Origin: Cordia subcordata
Lineage: Eukaryota > Streptophyta > Magnoliopsida > Boraginales > Cordiaceae
Direction: 5' to 3'
Assembly (NCBI GenBank): GCA_028554755.1
Contig: JAPTOF010000016.1
Coordinates: forward strand, 14,256,001 to 14,320,000
Length of the DNA: 64,000 bases
The position numbers were made by a program, and so were the translations under genes. Shown here piece by piece: positions 42,240 to 51,726 of this stretch. Every line of letters begins with the position of its first letter. The stretch's first letter is position 1. The notes beneath the pieces were generated by a model. It did not search any database. It was not told the origin of the DNA and saw nothing but the letters and a program-made list of their open reading frames with translations.

Positions 42240-43902
42240 TAATTTGCTCATGGAATGTTAGGGGCTTTAATTCCCTTAACAAGCAGAAGGAAATGAAGAT
42301 TTTGATGAATAAGCACCACCTTGATATTTTTTGCATTTTGGAAACTAAGGTGGTAAATAAGGATTGAATTCTTGCAATTAGCTCCTATTTTGAAAATTTG
42401 GGTTATGCCAATCATACTGATGAACAGGTTTATGGGAGACTTTGGCTTTTTTGGAAAAAAGACATTAAAGCAACTTACATTAATTCTTTTGATCAAGCCA
42501 TCCTTTGCAATTTTGAAGATGCCAAGGAATCTATTGTTTAGGGATTTGTTTATGGCCGAAATGATCATGTTATGAGAAGAAATCTTTGGAAAAAGATCAT
42601 CAAATGGAGTTATTGGTGTAAAGATAGGCATTTTTGCATTCTTGGAGATTTCAATGAAATCCTAAATTATGGAGATAGGTCTTCATCAGCAACTATTCCA
42701 AATAGTGCAAAAGAATTCAAAAGTTGCATCTCCTTATCAAATCTACAAGAAATCAAAATGGTTGGCCCTCACTTCACATGGACCAACAAGAGCTCAACAC
42801 TTTCATTCATTACAAGTAAACTTGATAAGGCCTTGGCTAAAGCACTTTGGATGGAGGACTTACTTGGAACCTTTTTGATTATGTAATCCCTCTAAGTCTG
42901 ATCATTGTCCACTCATATTGCACGCTTGTAAGTCATGGACTCTCACTCCAAAACCTTTCAAATTCTTTAATGCTTGGACTACATATAATGGATTCTTGAA
43001 GATTGTTGAACAAACTTAGAGTACACAAGTTTTTGGCACTCCAATGTTTACTCTTTATCAAAAGCAAAGAGCATTCAGGCATTTACTTAAGGGTTTTGAT
43101 AAGAAATATTTCTCTTTCTTTCCTCATAAATTGAAGGAACTTAGGGCCAAATTGGATGAAGTACAATAAGCCATCTACAAGGGAGACAACAATGAGGTTT
43201 TGTTTGACAAGGAGAAGGCTCTCATGATGCACATTGAATCTCTTTACTCAACTCACAAATCCATTCTCCTCCGAAAAGCTAGACCCCAATGGATAAAGAA
43301 AGGAGATGAAAGCTCTAGATTTTTCCACAATGTCATCAAAGGGAGAAGACACAAAATATCGTCCATGCCATCAAGAACATTCTTAGGACTCTTCTCACTC
43401 ATGAAGACGATGTAAAGGCCGAATTTGTGGATTTTTTCAAACACATCCTTGGTACATCAAGAAACACACATGCCAATCTCAGAAGGATAAAGAAAATTAT
43501 TGGGAAAACAATCCTTGAGAAAATGGTCAACACTCTTCTTGCTCCAATCACTAAAGAAGAAATAAAAAATGCCCACTTTTTCCTTAATCCAAAGAAAAGC
43601 CTGGGCCTAAATGGATATACCTCGCACTTCTATGAGGCTGCTTGGGAAATTGTGGGAGAAGATGTCTCAAATGCCATTGGTTCATTTTTCAACTCTTGTA
43701 AGATGCTAAAGGAGGTAAATGCTACTATTATTGCCTTAATTCCTAAAGTTGATAATCCTTCCATGGTGAAAGATTATAGGCCTATCTCTTGCTGCAACAC
43801 TATTTATACATGCATTTCTAATATGATTGCCAATAGATTAAAGCCATGTCTTCCAAACATCATCTCATAGAATCAATTGGCCTTCATCAAAGAAAGACTA
43901 AT

Positions 43903-43918
43903 CAATGAAAATATACTT
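43903..43918 (+). repeat. Left TSD of the H5 tail
   Basis: CAATGAAAATATACTT, exact copy at 44274-44289. Confidence 0.93.
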
Positions 43919-44273
43919 TTTTTTTTTTGCGGATAAAGTAAGTTTTTTTTATTAATCGCAAATATGGACACAAGCCATTTATAACCCTCAAGCCATGGAT
44001 ACAGCAATTCAATCAAATCAAGGCTTGAGAGGCAAGAAAAAACAAAGAGGGGAGAGTCTCCCAAACCAACAAAAGTTAATCAAAACAAACAAACAAGTTC
44101 CAAAAAGAAAGTACAATGAGAACAAACCAAGTGTAATCAAATATGGCTGGAAATTGTTCCCACCCTATTGCCTTGCTCAACGTTCCCTTGTTCATTATTC
44201 AAATGAACTTCATTGGCATTATCAAGAATTTGAACATCCAAATCAGCAACATCAAAATCATCTCCTTTAGTCA
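43919..44273 (-). mobile_element. H-type LINE tail (H5), 355 bp, with exact 16-bp TSD
   Basis: A T run followed by GCGGATAAAGTAAG (reverse of the terminus), then the H-type 3' UTR (GGCTTGAGAGGCAAG) and the last ORF1 codons on the minus strand (44137-44273, an acidic tail with IVTKGDDFDVADLDVQI). It is flanked by an exact 16-bp duplication inside A5 RT sequence (INENILIAHE). Confidence 0.93.
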
Positions 44274-44289
44274 CAATGAAAATATACTT
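44274..44289 (+). repeat. Right TSD of the H5 tail
   Basis: CAATGAAAATATACTT. Confidence 0.93.
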
Positions 44290-44762
44290 ATTGCTCATGA
44301 GATCATGCGGGGTTACTCTAAAAGACATATTTCACCAAGGTGTGCTCTCAAAGTGGATATCATGAAAGCATTTGATTCTTTGAGTTGGGACTTCATTGAA
44401 ATTACCTTGATTGCTTTTGACTTCCCTAGAGATTTTGTTGATTGGGTTATTGCTTGCATTGAAACTCTAGGCTATTCAATTTCCATCAATGGAGGCTTGG
44501 AAGGTTTCTTCAAGGGTGCAAATAGAATAAGGGAAGGAGATCCTCTCTCCCCTTATCTTTTTGTCCTTTAAATGGAGATACTCTCTTGCATGTTAAATCA
44601 ACCTGGAAACACTCTAGATTTCAATTTTCATCCACAATGTGTAAAATTGAAGCTTAATCACTTATGCTTTACAGATGACCTCTTCATCTTTTGTAAAGGA
44701 AATATGGAGTCCATTGAATGCATCCTAAATACTCTTGAGACTTTCTCTTCATATTCGGGGCT

Positions 44763-44838
44763 GTCCATCAATAAAGTCAAAAAGTGACATTTTCCTTGGT
44801 GTCCATCAATAAAGTTGAAAAGTGACATTTTCCTTGGT
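44763..44838 (+). repeat. 38-bp tandem duplication in A5 RT
   Basis: The unit beginning GTCCATCAATAAAGTC occurs twice in tandem (44763-44800 and 44801-44838) with two or so differences. 38 is not a multiple of three, so it breaks the RT frame just after the active-site region. Confidence 0.9.
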
Positions 44839-46271
44839 GGTCTTTCACAAGAAGAGAAAATTAAGCTCATTGACAAAGTGGGGTTTAAAAAAGGTATGCT
44901 CCTAATTTGTTACTTAGGCATTCCCTTCGTCACAAGAAAACTTAAAAAATCAGATTGTAAATTGGGTGAACAAGTGGCTTTCTTTTGTGGATAGGCTTCT
45001 CCTCATCAAATCTACACTCATTCAAATTTGTGCCTTTTAGGCTAATGTTATCCTTTTCCCTAAAGGAATTATGGTAGCCATTGAAGAAAAATTCAAAGCC
45101 TTCTTATGAAGAGATATGGGGCCAAAAGTTACTTGGAATGAAGTATGTCTTCCGTTTGAAGAAGGAGGACTTGGAGCTAGAAAGCTCAATGAGATTAACA
45201 CCACCTTCTTATTGAAAAGCTTTTGGAGAATGTACTCTCTTCATGATTTCCTTTGGAGTTGATGGATTCATGTGAACTACATCAAAGATGAAACAATTTG
45301 GACAACCAATTGTCCAAAAGATGCTAGCTAGGTTCTGAAGGTTCTCCTATCCATCCGAGAATTAACTAGGCCACATATTTGTCATATTGTTGGTAATGGA
45401 AAGTCTACATCATTTTGGCATGATAAGTGGCACCCCGGGGGTATTCTTGCACATCACTAGAGCTCAATCTTTCCTTCTCCTCCCCATAATGCAAAAGTTG
45501 TCTCTTTTTTCAACAATGGCAATTGGCAATGGCCAAATCACCTTCCCCATGTAAGTTTTCCAAATTTTGCTCTTGAGGAAAACTCGAAGGATACATTTGT
45601 TTGGTTTCTTTCAACAAATGGGGTTTTTGCTTTCAACACTTGGGAGAACATCAGGAAGAAAAGAACTCCTTTTGCTTGGAAAAATATTGCTTGGCATAAA
45701 GGCATAATCCAAGGCATGGATTTATTGTTTGGCTAGCAATCAAAGATAAGCTCAATACAAAGTTCAGAAATCTCTCTTGGGGCCTTCCTCTTAACCCACT
45801 TTGCATCTTTTGTCATACAGGGTGTGAGACTCGGGATCATCTCTTCTATGAATGTAGTTTTACAAGAATTTGGAGGAATGGATTGAAAATCACAATGGCT
45901 CCTGGAAATTGATTGTATGGGAAGATATTTTGGCATATCTTACACCGTTTGCTCTTGAGAAAAGCATGAAGGCGACCATTTTAAAGAACTTTCTTGGAGC
46001 TTCAATCTACCACATATGGCTGGAACGGAACAAACGCATTTTTAACATGTAAGCCTGAACTGAAGAAAATATATTTCTCACCATTATTAATGATGTACGT
46101 ACTAGAATCTCTTGTTGAAAAAAATTTCCCCCATCCTGTACAAACTATGCACTTGGGAAGATATGGAAGCTAGAAGATACCATTGTATAAGGCTTCCCAC
46201 CTTCTGACTCTTTTCGCTCTTGTACTTTGTACATTTTGAATTTATACACATACTTACTTCGTTAAAAAAAA

Positions 46272-46286
46272 AAGGAGGTCTTGGTG
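46272..46286 (+). repeat. Right TSD of A5
   Basis: AAGGAGGTCTTGGTG. Confidence 0.93.
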
Positions 46287-46680
46287 TTAGGAAACTTGTT
46301 GATATTAACACCATTTTCATGCTCAAGATCTTCTACAGAATGTTTGCACGTAAGGATTCTCTATAGAGCCATTGGGTGCATTCAAACTATCTTAAGGAAG
46401 AATCCATCTGGAGTATCTCATGCCCTAGTAATACAAGTTGGATTTTCAAAACCCTCCTTACAACTCGGATGGAAGCTAGAAAACACATCAAGCATATTCT
46501 TGGCGATACAGCAACACCTTTTTTTGGCATGATTATTGGCATATGGATGGTTATCTTTCACAACATTGGAGCAATATCTTTCCCAACTTTTCTTATTTGG
46601 AAAAGGTTAGTTGCCTTTACACTTGGTTCACATTAGCCCCTCAAATTCTGGCCTTGAAAATAGAAGTATGGATAGGTTTT
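46287..46680 (+). pseudogene. LINE A3 ORF2, third segment (post-RT)
   Basis: Resumes the A3 frame after A5: KLVDINTIFMLKIF, then MHSNYLKEESIWSIS (46376) and ARKHIKHILGDTATPFF. It ends at a T run (46677-46696) that marks the 3' end of minus LINE A6. The zf-RVT end of A3 is not seen afterwards. Confidence 0.8.
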
Positions 46681-48655
46681 TTTTTTTTTTTTTTGCAGAC
46701 CAAGAAAGTGTGGTATTTCATTGATGTTGAACTTTACAAAAAAATTACAAAATGAGCTCAAGTAAAGATATTGTCAAGCTTCCACATATTTCCTATATTA
46801 AGATTTGCTCTATTTGAAGGAAACTTTTTACAAAAAGAGACTTTACATTGCACTTCATTGTAGATAGTTACAAAGATATTTTCTTTAGTTTGTGCTTCCT
46901 TGCTGAAAAGTCTTCTATTTCTTTCCATCCACAGGTGATAGATTGTTGCACCAAGTAAAAGCTTAGGAATGGTAGCTTTCAAGTTTCTCTCTAAGGCATG
47001 CAGTGTGAAGTAATCAAGAATATCATCCCATTCAATAAGATGCAAAGGACTGTTGGTGAGAGTGAGTCCTTTTCTCCAAATTTTCCTAGTGAAGCAACAT
47101 GAAAAGAAAAGATGCTCTCTAGTTTCACAACCCAAGTGACAAAAGGTGGAAAGTGGGTTAATGTTGAAGCCTCAATGGAGAAGTTTGAATTTGGTGTTAA
47201 GCTTGTCTGTGAAAGCCAATCGAGTGATAAAGCTATGCCTTGGGTGATGTCCTTTGGACCAAATCAAATTGTGCCCAGTAAAAGGTTCACCTTTTGCTAC
47301 CCATGTTGCAAATGATGCAAATTGGATTGATTTCCATCCCTCAAGAGAGTAATCTGAATTTTTTATTTATCCTATCCCCAACAAGCAAGCCAACAAATGA
47401 ATGCATGCCTTAGAGAATGTCCCTTGAACCAAACAAGATTGTGCCATTTTGTCTTCTCTTTTTTTGTTCGGATATGCTCCAATGTGTGCTTGAAACTAAA
47501 AGTTCCATTTGGGGAGAGATCTCAAATGAAAGAATCAGCATTTTCTTCATTACGATGGAAGGTTGGAACATCAACATGAAACAAATGAATGAGCCAATTC
47601 CAAGTATTGTTACGGAAAACATCTCTAACCTTTGCAAAAGAAAGGCGGAGTAGGGAAAGTGGAGATTCAATTGCTGCCAAGAACTCCACTTGGGTGCCAT
47701 TTATCATGCCAAAAATGAGTACGAGTGCCATTTCCCACGGAATGAGTAATAAGATTCCTTGCAATTCCTCGGCACTTAATTAGCATTTTTAGAATCCAAC
47801 TAGCACTTTTTTGTATAGAGAGAGTCCAAATTGATTGATTCTTGATATAATTCTCTTGCACCCATTTGCTCCAAAGTGAATTCCTATGTGAATACATTAT
47901 CTAAAAGATTTTTAAAAGAAAAGTGGTGTTGATGTCCCCAATTTTTCCAGCATTCAACCCCCCTTCATCAAAAGGAACACAAACATCCTTCCAAGCGATT
48001 TTTGCACCTGTATCCCTCCAAAGGAATGCCTTGAATTTTGATTCAATTGTAGAAATAATATCTCTAAGGAGAAAGAGAATTCTAACCCAAAAGGAACAAA
48101 TTTGGGTAAGTGTTGATTTGATAAGAAGGAACCTACCCGCAAAGGAGAGCCATTTTATGGTCCAATTATCAAGCTTGTTTGCAATTTTCTCCAAGAGAGG
48201 AGCACAATCAGCCCTTCTAAGCTTTCTTGAGACTAGAGGAATGCCCAAATAACGTATTGGAAGAGAGCCTTCTTCAAATTCCACTTTGGCAAGAATGGAC
48301 AGTTTTTCATCATTTGAAACACCCCCAAAAAATATATCACTCTTTGTGTTGTTGACTTTTAACCCCAAAAAAGATTGGAAATTCCTTAGAACACCTATGA
48401 TACAATCAATAGATTCAAGATTGCCTATACAAAAGATGAAAAAATCATTGGCAAAACAAAGATGATTTAGCTTCAACTTGGCACTCTTTGGGTGAAAAGC
48501 AAAACCATTTCTGTTTTCCAAGTTATAGAGCATGCATGTGAGTATTTCCATACACAAAACAAAGAAATATGGAAAGAGGGGATCTCCTTGTCTTATTCCA
48601 TTTGCACCCTTGAAAAAACCTTTAAGACTACCATTGATAGCAATAGAACCGATCA
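46681..48655 (-). mobile_element. LINE A6 (family A), 5'-truncated in RT
   Basis: A long T run and GCAGACCAAGAAAG at 46677-46707, then 3' UTR and minus-strand ORF2 sequence up to an RT palm segment at 48655, where forward LINE A7 begins. I find no clear TSD: the right boundary may be a recombination junction. The zf-RVT region is represented twice (see the ORF2 entry), so this block may be a fusion of two minus-strand tails. Confidence 0.78.
46758..48655 (-). pseudogene. LINE A6 ORF2 fragment (RT to zf-RVT)
   Basis: 251 open codons (47901-48656) start IAINGSLKGFFKGANGIRQG and include LCFANDFFIFCIGN (active site FAND), RYLGIPLVSRKLRRADCAP, LSFAGRFLLIKSTLTQICS and FLWRDTGAKIAWKDVCVPF. Downstream are GNGTRTHFWHDKWHPSGVLG and FSFKHTLEHI-like sequence (about 47500). 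Between about 47460 and 47110 the SLRHAFI...NPI and TKFKLLH...NPLSTFCHLG motifs occur in two successive copies. The end reads GCETREHLFFSCCFTRKIWR (47135 downward). Confidence 0.8.
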
Positions 48656-49298
48656 TTGCTTAAAGCACACATCAAGAGAATCTCACTCCTCTCCCATTAT
48701 AATGATTTTTTACTCTTGGAATGTTTACAAAGAAATAAAGTTGCTCATTAGAAAACACAAACTTGATTGTTTTCGCCTTTTGGAGACCAAGATCACTCAA
48801 GAAGCTAGTGTCATTGCTTGTTAATTTAGTATCTTGGGTTTTGACAACTATATTGATGAAAACATTGCCGGGCGTCTTTGGCTCTTTTGGAGGAATCATT
48901 TGAAGCCTACCATCATTGATACTTTTGATCAAGGTATGCTTTGTCATATTGCATTTCCATCTCATGATCCTTTCTTTGTGATTTTTGTATATGGTCGAAA
49001 TGACCCCACAAGAAGGAAGGCCCTTTGGAAGCAAATTGAAAAATGGAGCTTATGGTGCAATAATAACCCTTTGTGCATCCTCAGTGATTTCAATGAAGTC
49101 TTTCATAGTGGAGAGAGATCATCATCCATGTCTATCCCCTCTAATGCATGGGACTTCAAAAATTGTGTGAATAAAGCAAGCCTTCGTGAATTCAAGTCTA
49201 TTAGTCCTCACTTTACTTGGACAAATAGAAGCTTTAATGGTAATCTACTTGTACGCAAAATTGATAGAGCTTTGATAAATCCTTGTTAGATGGAAAGC
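48656..49298 (+). pseudogene. LINE A7 ORF2 endonuclease, first segment
   Basis: A few ORF1-tail bases, then ATG 48701 region MIFYSWNVYKEIKLLIRKHK; the usual RGFNSPxK stretch is deleted. LLETKITQEA, GFDNYIDENIAGRLWLFW, VYGRNDPTRRKALWKQIEKW, DFNEVFHSGERSSSMSI (49090) and TWTNRSFNG follow. It is open over 150 codons from 48834. It is cut at 49298 by A8 and resumes at 58415 (LLFVSTGILNHFPLILHTC). Confidence 0.84.
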
Positions 49299-49314
49299 AT
49301 GGTGGATTCTTTTC
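49299..49314 (+). repeat. Left TSD of A8
   Basis: ATGGTGGATTCTTTTC, matched by GATGGGGATTCTTTTC at 58399-58414; the last eleven bases are identical. Confidence 0.82.
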
Positions 49315-49419
49315 TTTTTTTTTTGAAGGACAAGTAAGTATGATTGTATTCCACTAAATCATGTTGTATATACAAGTACAAAGTGGAGAGGATACAAAAG
49401 AGCCTATACAAAAATATCT

Positions 49420-51708
49420 TCTAATCTCCACAATTTGCATAAAGATTTGTTCAAAAGTGAGGAAGCAAATTTTCTACAATTTGAGAGTTTAACTCTAACA
49501 TCATTGAAAATAGCATGAAAGATGGACTCCTCAGTTTTGGCTTGATGCTTGAAGATGTGTTGGTTCCTTTCAATCCAAATATGATAAACGGTTGCATTAA
49601 ATGGATGCTTGACAATGGTGGCCTTCAAGTGCTTCTCAAGCACAAAGGGAGTGATGTAAATAATGATGTCTTTCCAACAAATCAAGTTTATGGAATTAGA
49701 GAGGGTTGAAGCCCTTTTCTCCAAATCCGTCTAGTGAAACTAAATTAAAAAAAGAGAAGTTCACTTGTTTCACAACCCATATGACAAAAATGCAAGATGG
49801 ATTTATGTTGAGCCCCCAATGTAAAATTCTAAATTTTGTACTTAGCCGGTCTAGGTAGGCAAGCCAAACAAGAAAGCTATGCCTTGGATTATGCCCCTTG
49901 TGCCAAATGATGTTGTAACCCTCGAAATTATTACCCTTCTTTCTAATGTGTTCCCAAGCGTGCTTGAAAGAGAAATCCCCATTGGGAGAAAGAGTCCATA
50001 AAGTTTTATTCAAGGTGTCTTCATGAGGTGCAAAATGGCACTAACCTTAGAAAAGAGAAGGGGAGTCGGAAAAGTACTTGTCTAATGCTTCAGGAGGAAA
50101 CCTTTTTTTTTTTTGCGAGGGTCAGGAGGAAACCTTCTTTGTGCCAATTGTCAATCCCAAAAAAAGGTATTAGTGCCATTTCCAATATTATGCTGAATGA
50201 TGCTTTTTGCAATACCTCGGCACTTCAAAATCATCTTGAAGATCTAACTAGCATCCCTAGGAGTTTGCAAGACCCAAATGAAAGAATCTTTGTTGTAATT
50301 TGTGTGGATCCATTGACTCCAAAGCATTTCTTTTGCTGCATACATCTTCCAAAATATTTTGAGCATGTAGACCATATTGATTTCCTTAATACTTCTAATA
50401 CCAAGCCCCCTTTCATGCATGGGAAGACAAACCTCCTTCCAAGCCACCTTAGGGCCCGTACCTTTCCACAAGAAAGCCTTAAACTTTGATTCAATTGCAG
50501 CCTAGACACCTTTAGGAATAAGAAGAGCATTTGCCCAATATGCACAAAGTTAAGCAAGGATTAATTTAATAAGCACAAGTCCACCTGCAAATGAACGCCA
50601 ATTGTTGCACTAAGAATCAATTCTCACATTAATTTCTTCCAAGAGAGGATAGCAATCAGCTTTTCTAAGCTTTCTTGAGATAAGAGGGATACCCAAATAA
50701 CGAATTGGAAGTTCTCCTTCATTGAATCCAACTCTTTCAACAATTGTCATTCTATCATCACAAAGGACTCCACCAAAGAAAATGTCACTTTTAGCTTTAT
50801 TGATTTTTAGCCCGGAGTATGAAGAGAAAGTCATCAAAGTATTCATGATACAATCAATAGAGCTCAAATCCCCTTTGTAAAAGATAAAGAGATCATCCGC
50901 AAAACAAAGATGGTTTAGCTTCAAGTGAGAGCATTTTGGATGGAAATAAAGGCTTGTGCTATTCTTCAACTTGTTAAGCATACAAGAAATCACCTCTATA
51001 CAAAGAACAAAAAGGTAGGGTGAGATAAGGTCTTCTTGCCTAATGCCATTTGCTCTAAGAAAGTAGTGAAACCACCATTAAGGGCAATAGAGAAGCTAGG
51101 AGTTGTAACATAAGCCCTAATCCAATCCATAAATTTTTGGGGAAAGCCAAAAGCAAAGAGAGTGCATTCAATAAAACTCCAATTCAAAGTATCAAAAGCC
51201 TTCATAAGATCAACTTTAAGAGCACATCTTGGGGAGATATTTCTTCTAGAATAACCTCTCAAAATGTCATGTGCAAGAACAATGTTTTCATGAATGAGCC
51301 TATTCTTGATAAAAGTTGATTGATTCCATGAAATAATTTGATGTAAGCAAGCTTTGAGCCTATTAGCAATAATCTTGGAGATGCATTTGTAAATAGTGTT
51401 GCAACAAGAAATTGGCCTAGAATCTTTAACCATGGAGGGGTTTAGGACTTTAGGCATAAGTGTAATAATGGTGGAATTTACCTCCTTTAGAAGCTTACTT
51501 GATTCAAAGAAGGAGCTGATTGCATTTGTAACATCTTCCCCAACTATCTCCTAAGCAACCTTGTAGAAATAAGATGTAAAGCCATCCGACCCCAAACTCT
51601 TGTTGGATTAAGAGAGAAAAGTGTATCCTTGATTTCATGCTTTGAGATAAGCGCAATAATGGTGGCAGCAAAATTATCACCATTTGATTTTCCAAGGATG
51701 TTTTTCAG
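49420..51708 (-). pseudogene. LINE A8 ORF2, RT and zf-RVT part
   Basis: From the H6 insertion downward: KDTLFSLNP-like RT start (about 51600), MPKVLNPSMVKDSRPISCCN (51457), RSISPRCALKVDLMKAFDTLNW-type (51230), the intact active site LCFADDLFIFYKGD (about 50915), IRYLGIPLISRKLRKADCYP (about 50700), MWKGTGPKVAWKEVCLPM (50471), GIRSIKEINMVYMLKIFWKM, FSFKHAWEHIRKKGNNFEGY (about 49960) and RHSFLVWLAYLDRLSTKFRI. The zf module is frameshifted (CIFVIWVVKQ). Stops are few in the RT, so this is among the best-preserved RTs of the window. Confidence 0.85.
50090..50136 (-). mobile_element. 17-bp LINE micro-insertion with 15-bp TSD
   Basis: TCAGGAGGAAACCTT stands at 50090-50104 and again at 50122-50136. 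Between them lie only ten T and GCGAGGG (50105-50121), which is the minus-strand form of the LINE terminus CCCTCGC-A(n). This is an extremely 5'-truncated LINE copy, little more than a tail. Confidence 0.88.
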
Positions 51709-51726
51709 GATATCCACACTAACATG
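51709..51726 (+). repeat. Left TSD of H6
   Basis: GATATCCACACTAACATG, matched at 54866-54883 by GATGTCCACACTAACATG. Confidence 0.93.

Larger units (their letters stand above)
42236..46160 (+). pseudogene. LINE A5 ORF2 (EN-RT-zf), degenerate
   Basis: Start region ATAATAATTTGCTC (IIICSWNVRGFNSLNKQKE); the usual ATG has become ATA. EN: FCILETKVVNKD, ILGDFNEILNYGDRSSSATI (42640), TSKLDKALAKALW. Linker and FHNVIKGRRHK (43325). RT: LNPKKSLGLNGYTSHFYEAA, NPSMVKDYRPISCCNTIYTC (43750). The H5 tail lies at 43919-44273. Then RCALKVDIMKAFDSLSW (44340), GDPLSPYLFVL, LCFTDDLFIFCKGN (44670) and a 38-bp duplication that shifts the frame (44763-44838). The zf-RVT end CIFCHTGCETRDHLFYEC lies at 45805-45858. 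Both active-site Asp are present (FTDD). Confidence 0.86.
41494..46271 (+). mobile_element. LINE A5 (family A), 5'-truncated, inserted in A3
   Basis: A forward element of 4.8 kb starting inside ORF1 (LRKWKSNLKHVNLHCNRVPI), with complete ORF2, 3' UTR and a poly(A) at 46264-46273. Its exact 15-bp duplication lies within the A3 RT sequence, so host and insert are both certain. It carries a 355-bp H-type tail (43919-44273) with its own TSD and a 38-bp tandem duplication. The terminus CATACTTACTTCGTT-A(n) is the family A end. Confidence 0.93.
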
